A stretch of 64,000 bases of DNA, taken from Cherax quadricarinatus. Taxonomy: Eukaryota; Arthropoda; Malacostraca; Decapoda; Parastacidae. Shown here piece by piece: positions 44,421 to 54,611 of the stretch (the first letter of the stretch is position 1; each line of letters starts with the position of its first letter). Both the position numbers and the translations under genes were made by a program. A model generated the notes under the pieces. That model was given only the letters and a program-made list of their open reading frames with translations. It was not told the DNA's origin and made no database searches. The stretch covers positions 43,160,532 through 43,224,531 of the forward strand of contig NC_091300.1 in NCBI RefSeq assembly GCF_038502225.1. Direction: 5' to 3'.

Positions 44421-47327
44421 TCAAGTATTAAAAACCATTTGTCTCCATTCACTCCTATCAAACACGCTCACGCATGCCTGCTGGAAGTCCAAGCCCCTCG
44501 CACACAAAACCTCCTTTACCCCCTCCCTCCAACCTTTCCTAGGCCGACCCCTACCCCGCCTTCCTTCCACTACAGACTGATACACTCTTGAAGTCATTCT
44601 GTTTCGCTCCATTCTCTCTACATGTCCGAACCACCTCAACAACCCTTCCTCAGCCCTCTGGACAACAGTTTTGGTAATCCCGCACCTCCTCCTAACTTCC
44701 AAACTACGAATTCTCTGCATTATATTCACACCACACATTGCCCTCAGACATGACATCTCCACTGCCTCCAGCCTTCTCCTCGCTGCAACATTCATCACCC
44801 ACGCTTCACACCCATATAAGAGCGTTGGTAAAACTATACTCTCATACATTCCCCTCTTTGCCTCCAAGGACAAAGTTCTTTGTCTCCACAGACTCCTAAG
44901 TGCACCACTCACTCTTTTTCCCTCATCAATTCTATGATTCACCTCATCTTTCATAGACCCATCCGCTGACACGTCCACTCCCAAATATCTGAATACGTTC
45001 ACCTCCTCCATACTCTCTCCCTCCAATCTGATATTCAATCTTTCATCACCTAATCTTTTTGTTATCCTCATAACCTTACTCTTTCCTGTATTCACCTTTA
45101 ATTTTCTTCTTTTGCACACCCTACCAAATTCATCCACCAATCTCTGCAACTTCTCTTCAGAATCTCCCAAGAGCACAGTGTCATCAGCAAAAAGCAGCTG
45201 TGACAACTCCCACTTTGTGTGTGATTCTTTATCTTTTAACTCCACGCCTCTTGCCAAGACCCTCGCATTTACTTCTCTTACAACCCCATCTATAAATATA
45301 TTAAACAACCACGGTGACATCACACATCCTTGTCTAAGGCCTACTTTTACTGGGAAAAAATTTCCCTCTTTCCTACATACTCTAACTTGAGCCTCACTAT
45401 CCTCGTAAAAACTCTTCACTGCTTTCAGTAACCTACCTCCTACACCATACACTTGCAACATCTGCCACATTGCCCCCCTATCCACCCTGTCATACGCCTT
45501 TTCCAAATCCATAAATGCCACAAAGACCTCTTTAGCCTTATCTAAATACTGTTCACTTATATGTTTCACTGTAAACACCTGGTCCACACACCCCCTACCT
45601 TTCCTAAAGCCTCCTTGTTCATCTGCTATCCTATTCTCCGTCTTACTCTTAATTCTTTCAATTATAACTCTACCATACACTTTACCAGGTACACTCAACA
45701 GACTTATCCCCCTATAATTTTTGCACTCTCTTTTATCCCCTTTGCCTTTATACAAAGGAACTATGCATGCTCTCTGCCAATCCCTAGGTACCTTACCCTC
45801 TTCCATACATTTATTAAATAATTGCACCAACCACTCCAAAACTATATCCCCACCTGCTTTTAACATTTCTATCTTTATCCCATCAATCCCGGCTGCATTA
45901 CCCCCTTTCATTTTACCTACTGCCTCACGAACTTCCCCCACACTCACAACTGGCTCTTCCTCACTCCTACAAGATGTTATTCCTCCTTGCCCTATACACG
46001 AAATCACAGCTTCCCTATCTTCATCAACATTTAACAATTCCTCAAAATATTCCTTCCATCTTCCCAATACCTCTAACTCTCCATTTAATAACTCTCCTCT
46101 CCTATTTTTAACTGACAAATCCATTTGTTCTCTAGGCTTTCTTAACTTGTTAATCTCACTCCAAAACTTTTTCTTATTTTCAACAAAATTTGTTGATAAC
46201 ATCTCACCCACTCTCTCATTTGCTCTCTTTTTACATTGCTTCACCACTCTCTTAACTTCTCTCTTTTTCTCCATATACTCTTCCCTCCTTGCATCACTTC
46301 TACTTTGTAAAAACTTCTCATATGCTAACTTTTTCTCCCTTACTACTCTCTTTACATCATCATTCCACCAATCGCTCCTCTTCCCTCCTGCACCCACTTT
46401 CCTGTAACCACAAACTTCTGCTGAACACTCTAACACTACATTTTTAAACCTACCCCATACCTCTTCGACCCCATTGCCTATGCTCTCATTAGCCCATCTA
46501 TCCTCCAATAGCTGTTTATATCTTACCCTAACTGCCTCCTCTTTTAGTTTATAAACCTTCACCTCTCTCTTCCCTGATGCTTCTATTCTCCTTGTATCCC
46601 ATCTACCTTTTACTCTCAGTGTAGCTACAACTAGAAAGTGATCTGATATATCTGTGGCCCCTCTATAAACATGTACATCCTGAAGTCTACTCAACAGTCT
46701 TTTATCTACCAATACATAATCCAACAAACTACTGTCATTTCGCCCTACATCATATCGTGTATACTTATTTATCCTCTTTTTCTTAAAATATGTATTACCT
46801 ATAACTAAACCCCTTTCTATACAAAGTTCAATCAAAGGGCTCCCATTATCATTTACACCTGGCACCCCAAACTTACCTACCACACCCTCTCTAAAAGTTT
46901 CTCCTACTTTAGCATTCAAGTCCCCTACCACAATTACTCTCTCACTTGGTTCAAAGGCTCCTATACATTCACTTAACATCTCCCAAAATCTCTCTCTCTC
47001 CTCTGCATTCCTCTCTTCTCCAGGTGCATACACGCTTATTATGACCCACTTCTCGCATCCAACCTTTACTTTAATCCACATAATTCTTGAATTTACACAT
47101 TCATATTCTCTTTTCTCCTTCCATAACTGATCATTTAACATTACTGCTACCCCTTCCTTTGCTCTAACTCTCTCAGATACTCCAGATTTAATCCCATTTA
47201 TTTCCCCCCACTGAAACTCTCCTACCCCCTTCAGCTTTGTTTCGCTTAGGGCCAGGACATCCAACTTCTTTTCATTCATAACATCAGCAATCATCTGTTT
47301 CTTGTCATCCGCACTACATCCACGCAC
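44421..47327 (-). CDS. Intact LINE A endonuclease-reverse transcriptase of A4
   Basis: A 968-aa frame with the same domain order as A2. Endonuclease Glu29, Asp136/Asn138 and Asp229/His230 are present, as are the reverse transcriptase motifs (DLEKAYD, FADD near residue 712, YLGVDVSADG) and the basic C-terminus. Differences from A2 are few, for example VCKRR for VCIRR, GGNAAG for GGKAAG and EAVISC for EAVVSC. GGNAAG changes a residue that is Lys in all other A and B copies. The first ATG is at 47294. The leader frame SNPFSC seen in A3 is out of frame with this ORF by indels, so the N-terminus is uncertain. Confidence 0.9.
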   Translation of the reverse strand: MRGCSADDKKQMIADVMNEKKLDVLALSETKLKGVGEFQWGEINGIKSGVSERVRAKEGVAVMLNDQLWKEKREYECVNSRIMWIKVKVGCEKWVIISVYAPGEERNAEERERFWEMLSECIGAFEPSERVIVVGDLNAKVGETFREGVVGKFGVPGVNDNGSPLIELCIERGLVIGNTYFKKKRINKYTRYDVGRNDSSLLDYVLVDKRLLSRLQDVHVYRGATDISDHFLVVATLRVKGRWDTRRIEASGKREVKVYKLKEEAVRVRYKQLLEDRWANESIGNGVEEVWGRFKNVVLECSAEVCGYRKVGAGGKRSDWWNDDVKRVVREKKLAYEKFLQSRSDARREEYMEKKREVKRVVKQCKKRANERVGEMLSTNFVENKKKFWSEINKLRKPREQMDLSVKNRRGELLNGELEVLGRWKEYFEELLNVDEDREAVISCIGQGGITSCRSEEEPVVSVGEVREAVGKMKGGNAAGIDGIKIEMLKAGGDIVLEWLVQLFNKCMEEGKVPRDWQRACIVPLYKGKGDKRECKNYRGISLLSVPGKVYGRVIIERIKSKTENRIADEQGGFRKGRGCVDQVFTVKHISEQYLDKAKEVFVAFMDLEKAYDRVDRGAMWQMLQVYGVGGRLLKAVKSFYEDSEAQVRVCRKEGNFFPVKVGLRQGCVMSPWLFNIFIDGVVREVNARVLARGVELKDKESHTKWELSQLLFADDTVLLGDSEEKLQRLVDEFGRVCKRRKLKVNTGKSKVMRITKRLGDERLNIRLEGESMEEVNVFRYLGVDVSADGSMKDEVNHRIDEGKRVSGALRSLWRQRTLSLEAKRGMYESIVLPTLLYGCEAWVMNVAARRRLEAVEMSCLRAMCGVNIMQRIRSLEVRRRCGITKTVVQRAEEGLLRWFGHVERMERNRMTSRVYQSVVEGRRGRGRPRKGWREGVKEVLCARGLDFQQACVSVFDRSEWRQMVFNT

Positions 47328-47341
47328 ATTTAAGCAACCCA

Positions 47342-47760
47342 GTTTTATAAAGTTTTTCTTCTTCTCTTTTTTAGTAATTGTATACAGGAGAAGGGGTTAC
47401 TAGCCCATTGCTCCCGGCATTTTAGTCGCCTCATACGACACGCATGGCTTACGGAGGAAAGATTCTTTTCCACTTCCCCATGGACAATAGAAGAAATAAA
47501 AAAGAACAAGAGCTATTTAGAAAAAGGAGAAAAACCTAGATGTATGTATATATATATATGCATGTGCGTGTCTTTGAAGTGTGACCAAAGTGTAAGTAGG
47601 AGTAGCAAGATATCCCTGTTATCTTAGCGTGTTTATGAGACAGAAAAAGAAAACCAGCAATCCTACCATCATGCAAAACAGTTACAGGTTTTTGTTTCAC
47701 AGTCATCTGGCAGGACGGTAGTACTTCCCTGGGTGGTTGCTGTCTACCAACCTACTACCT
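47342..47760 (-). promoter_or_regulatory. LINE A leader (5' UTR, probable internal promoter)
   Basis: Shared with A3 (41969-42373) and, diverged, with B leaders at 40790 and 16873-17094. Conserved blocks are GGTAGGATTGCTGG, TTGCTACTCCTACTTACAC, CCATGGGGAAGTGGAA and ATGCCGGGAGCAATGGGCTA. LINEs of this kind usually carry an internal promoter here; this is inference from position and conservation. Confidence 0.55.
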
Positions 47761-49510
47761 ACATATAAGTGAACAGTATTTAGATAAGGCTAAAGAGATC
47801 TTTGTGGCATTTATGGAGTTGGAAAAGGCGTATGACAGGGTGGATAGGGGGGCAATGTGGCAGATGTTGCAAGTGTATGGTGTAGGAGGTAGGTTACTGA
47901 AAGCAGTGAAGAGTTTTTACGAGGATAGTGAGGCTCAAGTTAGAGTATGTAGGAAAGAGGGAAATTATTTCCCAGTAAAAGTAGGCCTTAGACAAGGATG
48001 TGTGATGTCACTGTGGTTGTTTAATATATTTATGGATGGGGTTGTAAAAGAAATAAATGCAAGGGTCTTGGCAAGAGGCGTGGAGTTAAAAGATAAAGAA
48101 ACACACACAAGGTGGGAGTTGTCACAGCTGCTCTTTGCTGATGACACTGTACTCCTGGGAGATTCTAAAGAGAAGTTGCAGAGATTGGTGGATGAATTTG
48201 GTAGGGTGTGCAAAAGAAGAAAATTAAAGGTGAATACAGGAAAGAGTAAGGTTATGAGGATAACAAAAAGATTAGGTGTTGAAAGATTGAATATCAGATT
48301 GGAGGGAGAGAGTATGGATGAGGTGAATGTATTCAGATATTTGGGAGTGGACGTGTCAGCGGATGGGTCTATGAAAGATGAGGTGAATCATAGAACTGAT
48401 GAGGGGAAAAGAGTGAGTGGTGCACTTAGGAGTCTGTGGAGACAAAGAACTTTGTCCTTGGAGGCAAAGAGGGGAATGTATGAGAGTATAGTTTTACCAA
48501 CGCTCTTATATGGGTGTGAAGCATGATTGATGAATGTTGCAGCGAGGAGAAGGCTGGAGGCAGTGGAGATGTCATGTCTGAGGGCAATGTGTGGTGTGAA
48601 TATAATGCAGAGAATTCGTAGTTTGGAAGTTAGGAGGAGGTGCGGGATTACCAAAACTGTTGTCCAGAGGGCTGAGGAAGGGTTGTTGAGGTGGTTCGGA
48701 CATGTAGAGAGAATGGAACGAAACAGAATGACTTCAAGAGTGTATCAGTCTGTAGTGGAAGGAAGGCGGGGTAGGGGTCGACCTAGGAAAGGTTGGAGAG
48801 AGGGGGTAAAGGAGGTTTTGTGTGCGAGGGGCTTGGACTTCCAGCAGGCATGCATGAGCGTGTTTGATAGGAGTGAATGGAGAAAAATGGTTTTTAATAC
48901 TTGACGTGCTGTTGGAGTGTGAGCAAAGTAACATTTATGAAGGGGTTCAGGGAAACCGACAGGCCGGACTTGAGTCCTGGAGATGGGAAGTACAGTGCCT
49001 GCACTCTGAAGGAGGGGTGTTAATGTTGCAGTTTAAAAACTGTAGTGTAAAGCACCCTTCTGGCAAGACAGTGATGGAGTGAATGATGGTGAAAGTTTTT
49101 CTTTTTCGGGCCACCCTGCTTTGGTGGGAATCGGCCAGTGTGATAATAAAAAAAAAAAAAAATAATAATAATAATAATAAACAAGGTATGATATAGCACG
49201 TAATGAAAGTAGTTTGTTAGATTATGTATTGGTGGATAAAAGGTTGATGGGTAGGCTCCAGGATGCATATGTTTATAGAGGGGCAACTGACATATCGGAT
49301 CATTATTTAGTTGTAGCTACAGTTAGAGTAAGAGGCAGATGGGAAAAGAGGAAAATGGCAACAACAAGTAAGAGGGAGGTGAGAGTGTATTAACTAAGGG
49401 AGGAGGAAGTTTGGGTGAGATATAAGCAACTATTGGCAGAAAGGTGGACTGGTGCAAGTATGGGCAGTGGGTTTTTTTTTTTCCAATTTGTGTGCCAGAT
49501 CCTCAGCCAG

Positions 49511-51587
49511 TCATGGTGGTGTGATGTCCTTCATCCAGTCCTCTATCCCCATGTGTCTTGGTTGAAAAGCAATCACCTGGTCCCACTCTTGTGCCGATTT
49601 TTCAGAGGTTAGGTTAGGTTTTCTCGTTTCTTGTGCTGAAACATCGTCTGGTGGAGACCTGGTCTTGCTTTTCTTGGGAAATTCTGCCTTCATCAAGTCG
49701 TCCTACAGCGAGCTATCTTTTTCCCAGGCAATCACTGGGGGACATTTGGGAAAGTATTCTGCCCAAGAAGCTTGTTCGAATTCTTCTCCAATCCATGTCC
49801 AAAGTTGGTTCAGTTCGTCCCTCAGTTCTTGAGCCCAGGATTCATCAAATAGTGCTGTCAGGATTGCTCTGTCATCCTTAGCCCTCTGTTGTGGTTCCAA
49901 CAGCTCCTTCCTATCCTTGAGCCTCAGTTTCTCCTCTGCTGCTGTTAGGGCTGGTTCAGAGTATCCCCTGAGCCTGAAGAATTCCGACATCTATTGAATT
50001 GACGTCTGGAATTCTTCCTCCTCACTGCAGATTTTTTTGACTCTCAAGCCTAGGGAATAAGGCAGGGACTGCTTCAGGCTCCTTGGGTGTGATGACGTCC
50101 AATGGAGATACGATGGGCATTCCCTGGCTTATAATATGTCTTACTGTGGATGAAACATTCCTTATTCAGGTAGACCACTGTATCAAGAAAGGGAAGATTA
50201 GTATTGTGAAATTCATGTGTAAAGCGGAGTGAAGGGTGTGCTTGATTTGCCCAGTCCACTAAACTTTGAATAGTATCTTCCCCACCCTCTATTAAGCAAA
50301 AAATGTCATCTATGTAATGTTTATACAAAACCAGAGCTGGTGCTTTCTCTAGTCTGACCAATTCTAGTTTACAGTGGACGAAGATTTCAGCAACTGCTAC
50401 ACTTACTGAAGCCCCAATTGCCGTCCCTGTCCTCTGTCTATATGTTACATTATCAAATTTTAAAATGGTATCTCTCATAATGTGAACCAGTGAATCTTTA
50501 ACTATGGTTTTAGAAGGTGGCGTCCTGATCCCTAGTTGGGCCAGGTCCTCTCTGATGTTTTCCAAGTTCTCTTCATAGAATTCTGCTACTGTTTCTGCTG
50601 CTTCCTGTTGGGGGATAGAAGGGTATAAGGATTCAATATACAGGGACACTAGCCACAGGTTATCTGCTGCCTGTCCTACCTTCTTCCTCACTTCCTCGAG
50701 GATCTGCAAAAAGTGTGTAGTGTCCTTTAGCCTGTCTGGTAATAGTTTAAGTAAAGGCATAAGGACTGCCGTCATCATCTTATCAACCGGTCTTGTTGGG
50801 GCTGCACACCCTAACAATACTGGTCTTGTCTTAAAAGTCCCCAGTTCTTCATCCAAGCTCTTGTGTGTCTTGGGTAGAAAATATATGCTGGGATCTTAGA
50901 CTGAAAAGAAAGAAGAGAATCTCTTAGTGGCACATTCATAAATCCCTTTTGACCTTCGTTGTTGTATAACCTAAGGATGAGTTCTCTGCTTGTATCCTTA
51001 ATATCAGAAAATACCTGCTCTGGTTTATTCAGTTCCTGGTATGTTTCTGTGTTAGTTACATGCTTGAGACCTGCTTTTCTGTAGTTTTCTGCCTTAAACA
51101 CTACTATCTCAGAGCCTTTATATGCATCTGTGATCATCCAATCACTTCTCTGTTTAAGATTTCTCAGGCTCCCCCTCTCCTTTTTCTTGAGGTTTGGGCG
51201 GTAGTGTCTAGGTTTGGTGTTCAGCAGGTTTTCCTTCATCTTGGTTATCTTATTTTTCAGTCCTGGAAGTTTCCTAGCTGGCTCACTGGTCGGTCTCGGC
51301 GCTTTCATGTATTTTTGCGTCGTCGAAGCTTGTTGTCGTGTGGAGCTCCTGCTAGGTCTCCTTTCCATATCTTGCTGAAATGCCAACTCAAATTTTTCAT
51401 TCATTAGTTTCTCTAGTTGGTCACAGGCTTTTTTTATGTGTCTTTCCCTGGTCTGTTTGTTTGGTGGTCCTGGTACGAAGGAAAGTCCTTTACTCAGGAC
51501 TCTCTCTTCTTCCTCAGTCAGTTCCACCTCTGAAATTACCAGGCATTTGGGTTTGGTTATGGGTTTGGGTAGGGGGGGTACCTCCAA
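49511..51587 (-). pseudogene. Penelope-like reverse transcriptase, frameshifted
   Basis: The N-terminal part from 51587 has LTEEEERVLSKGLSFVPGPP, a typical Penelope-like start. After a frameshift near 50880 the frame YFLPKTHK...TRPVLLG begins the reverse transcriptase. The first catalytic motif reads LVSLYIESLYPSIP, where family members have Asp for the Tyr. The YIDD box (LYKHYIDDIFCL) is intact. NTNLPFLDTVVYLNK follows. A second frameshift near 50090 leads to HPRSLKQSLPYS and then the thumb (MSEFFRLRGYSEPAL, PPVIAWEKDSSL). The Asp-to-Tyr change alone should kill polymerisation. Confidence 0.85.
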
Positions 51588-51664
51588 TTTTGGTTCATGT
51601 CATACCTGTACCTGGGTGGACCCTCCCAGTACCCATGAAAATTTCCCCTGTAGTTATTTCTGTT

Positions 51665-52018
51665 TCAATTCTTATAGTAGGGTTTCTTATATGGTTTCTG
51701 GGGACCCTTATTTTTTGGGTTATTATCTGACTTTACATTATTATTGGTCTTATTCACAGTGTTCTCATTATTGGATATAGGTGCCTCTACCCGATTATTC
51801 TTTACTTCTGTCTGTTCTTCATTAGCTTTATTTACCTCTGTCTGATTATCACTAGTGATATTTACCTGTTTCTTCTCTCTGTTTCTCTTCTTTTTCTTAC
51901 CTCCAGTGTTGGTCGGTTTTACCAGGTTGCCTGTCTCTAGTTTGGACACACTATCTGCTAGTATCCTCAGGGACTCGGCTATGGAGGCAAGGTTGTTGGG
52001 TTCAGACTGGTCTCTCAC
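51665..52018 (-). pseudogene. Upstream Penelope-like ORF segment, Asn/Lys-rich
   Basis: 117-aa frame with LASIAESLRILADSVSKLE and then a low-complexity Asn/Lys stretch (TGGKKKKRNREKKQ). It lies just upstream of the reverse transcriptase start, in the same direction. It is either the N-terminal part of the same polyprotein or a separate small ORF1. No domain is recognised. Confidence 0.5.
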
Positions 52019-52235
52019 AGTCTCTGGGTCAGGTACTAGTTCCTGGGTTGGTTGTCTTGTCAGGGACTAGCTGCTTCTCTCTGTTCTCTGTGGCACCTTG
52101 GTCTTGTCCCTCTGTAGGCTGCTGTTTCCCCTCATGGAATAGTTTTAAAAAATGCAGTATTAGAATGTGGGGCAGAAGTTTGTGGTTATAGGAGGGTGGG
52201 TGCAGGAGGAAACAGGAGTGATTAGTGGAATGATG

Positions 52236-52384
52236 AAGTAAAGGTTGTGATAAAAGAGAAAAGGTTAGCTTATGAGAGGTTTTTACAAAGCAGAAGTGTT
52301 ATAAGAAGAGTAGAGTATATGGAGAGTAAAAGAAAGGTGAAGAGAGTAGTGAGAGAGTGCAAAAGAAGAGCAGATGATAGAGTG
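52236..52384 (+). repeat. 149-bp target duplication, left copy
   Basis: LINE B3 sequence from AAGTAAAGGTTGTGATAAAA to GCAGATGATAGAGTG. It is identical by eye over all 149 bp to 57942-58090, and the two copies flank LINE J1. In B1 this stretch occurs once. Confidence 0.95.
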
Positions 52385-52683
52385 CACTTGGCGGCGGCAG
52401 CGGCAGCAACGGTATCCTACCAGCTCTTCTTTCTCAAAAAAACATCGCTCATCAAAACTTGTGATGGCCTAAGTGAAAGTTCAACTACATGAACCCACGT
52501 AGACCACAACATGACCCAAGAATACTAAGAATGTAACCCAAATCTTGACAAAATTAGAAGATCTAAGGAAGACAGCCCTGCTAACCCAAACACTGCCTCC
52601 GCTGCCAGACAATCACTTAACCCAAGCTCCGAGAAAACAAGCCTTCTCCTCCATTGCTACACAGTATCTACTTCAGTGATACT

Positions 52684-53662
52684 ATGAAAGGATATCGCAG
52701 AAGAAACAACACCAGTAATAAAAGAATAACAGCAAGGACCCTAGAACTCAACTTGTCTACCCAGCAGGACGCCAGTGTATCATCAACCCCCCTCACCACC
52801 GCCACCCAAGGAACAACAACAACAACAACAACAACAAACATGGCTGACTCCCCCTCCAACTCCACTCCCTTCAAAGGATTCACCCATGATAACTCAGGTA
52901 TGATTATTCCTGACAATATCAAGGACTACATCGTTGCTCTAGAAAATGAAATCAAAGATATCAAAGCAACACTCGAGCGACGAGAATCCAAGATAATCAA
53001 CCTCGAGAATAAGATCCAAAACCTTGAAGAGAAGATTACATCGGGAAGTGTTGACACAGAAAATACTCTAAAAGCAGCTATAGCCAGTCACACTGACCAA
53101 ATAACAACAATAAATATGAAGGTTGAAGAAGCAATCAAGGACTGGAATCAGAACATGCACACTCGACTAAATGAATACCTTGATTTCCAAGACGACAAAA
53201 CTGAACAAGATAAGCTGTCTGATGCAGTTATAATAAACAGCCCTCACATTCCTAGTGACATAACACAAGCACAGTGCAAAGAAACTGCTATCAGGATAAT
53301 GCAGAACCACGCACAAGTCATCGTGCAAAACAATGAAATCAAAGAAACACGTTTGCTAGGAAAACCAGGAAGTAAACACAGTATAATGATCAGACTTCAT
53401 TCATACGATAAAAGAAAGGACCTAATTAAATCAGCAATTACAATGAAAAATGGAGTGTACATAAATGAGTCTAACAAAAAAACGTCAAAACCTTCTGTTC
53501 ACGCTGAGAAAACTTAAACAGGAAAACAAAATACACCAGTGTTTCACGCGAGATGGGAAAATACTAGTAAGGAAAACATCAACAGGACAACAATATACCA
53601 TCTCAAATGAACACGATTTCTCTACCTTCCTTAGAAAAGCTGACATTTCTGTAACAGATTAG
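52684..53662 (+). pseudogene. J1 ORF1, one frameshift
   Basis: RNA-binding-type ORF1 protein of a LINE, expected to coat the element RNA. A basic N-terminus (MKGYRRRNNTSNKR; chosen over an ATG 30 nt upstream because J2 starts similarly) is followed by a Thr-rich stretch, a coiled coil (about residues 80-130, with heptads such as INLENKIQNLEEKI) and a conserved C-terminal domain (KLSDAVIINSPHIPSD, ETRLLGKPGSKHSIMIRLH). A 1-nt loss near 53474 moves the frame; the rest (TKKRQNLLFTLRKLKQENK) is read from 53465 in the next frame. J2 is intact here. Confidence 0.85.
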
Positions 53663-54467
53663 ATAAGTGCCCTTAATACATATATACGTGTGGTACATAT
53701 AGTGTACGTTACTATTATATTGTGCATAATTATTTTTATTATTTTTCATCACTAGCTAATGCCAACTACCTCCAATACTCTATACTTCTTTCTTACTGCT
53801 ATTAATTGCTCATAATTTTAAACTACAAGTCAAATCTTACTCCAAATTAATAATATTCATTATTCTTACCTGTCCATTTAATTTTGTTAATCACTACTTG
53901 TTTTTTTAGTCACTTTTCATTGTGTATGCAATTAGTGTATATTCCAATTACTTTTTTGCAAGTACCAAAACTATCTTTTGCTAGCTAGTACCAACTACCT
54001 CATTTTTTTTTACTTTTATTGTGCAATAAACTGCTCAATTTATTTAATATTACAAATCAGATCTTACTCCTAAACCAATATTATTTCATAGTGACCACCT
54101 GTCCATTTAACTTTGTTTACCATTACTTAATTTTAGTCCCTTATATATTTTCTCCTTTATTTTAGCTTTATATAACTACCCTAGTTTATATATTCACAAT
54201 TGTTAAAATAATCAAGGTGCTATTCTCAGGTGCTAAAGTAGAATAAGTTCACAATTTTGCCATTATATTCCAAAGCTCATTATTTGATTACCACTTTATT
54301 GTTCACCACAACTTATATTAGTCCCTTTTATATTATTATTTTATACTATAATTCTAACTTTAAAGAATTACCTTTATAGTACTACCTACTATCATATTCC
54401 CAAGCTCCATTATTTGATCATCACTATATTTGTATTAGTCCCTTTTATATTGTCTCCTTTATTTTAG

Positions 54468-54499
<32 letters not shown>

Positions 54500-54611
54500 T
54501 ACCTTAGCTCATTATTTTACATTTGTTAAATAATTCAGGTGCTATTTTTTAGCTTAAGACTATTTACTTTGTTTTATACTTAATTCTAACTATAGATTCA
54601 CTACAAATCTT
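53663..54611 (+). other. AT-rich spacer between J1 ORF1 and ORF2
   Basis: About 950 bp with no frame of note and an A-run at 54473-54497. The last several hundred bp recur almost unchanged in J2 (62745-63195), so it belongs to the element. How ORF2 is translated after such a long gap is not evident. Confidence 0.8.

Larger units (their letters stand above)
44163..47760 (-). mobile_element. LINE family A, copy A4: full length, intact, recent
   Basis: Inserted antisense in A3 with ACATATA duplicated at 44156-44162 and 47761-47767. It has the complete 5' end (AGGTAGTAGGTTGGTAGAC), a leader of about 430 bp, an intact ORF and a poly-A tail. It is the best candidate in the window for a currently active LINE. 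Confidence 0.95.
42374..48904 (+). pseudogene. LINE A protein of A3, disrupted
   Basis: The endonuclease half is open from 42218 to 43516 and includes leader-encoded residues (EKNLSSVSHACRMRRLKC). A 2-nt loss near 43510, identical to that in A1, shifts the frame. The reverse transcriptase start is open to the A4 insertion and resumes at 47804 (MELEKAYDRVDR, LLFADDTVLLG). A TGG-to-TGA change at 48524-48526 stops it after LLYGCEA. The C-terminal block is otherwise preserved to 48904. Confidence 0.88.
41969..49180 (+). mobile_element. LINE family A, copy A3, full length but split by A4
   Basis: The 5' end GTAGTAGGTTGATAGAC lies in the B3 endonuclease. The leader is about 400 bp, the coding region runs 42374-44162 and 47768-48904, and the 3' tail ends at 49180 after an AATAATAAT run. 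The target duplication ACAAGGTA (41964 and 49181) includes GTA shared with the element start. A4 sits inside with its own duplication. Confidence 0.92.
49472..52134 (-). mobile_element. Penelope-like element inserted in B3
   Basis: The 3' end is an A-run (read as T at 49472-49482). No clear target duplication is seen; instead about 12 to 16 bp of B3, present in B1 between AGTGGGGGGG and GGTTGGAATAG, are missing. The coding content identifies it as Penelope-like. A GIY-YIG nuclease domain was not recognised, though the region after the thumb is degraded. Confidence 0.82.

Noticed and set aside
53663..54611. Hidden small ORF in the J1 spacer
   Set aside because: No frame of useful length is shared between J1 and J2, and the AT-rich composition explains the short open stretches.
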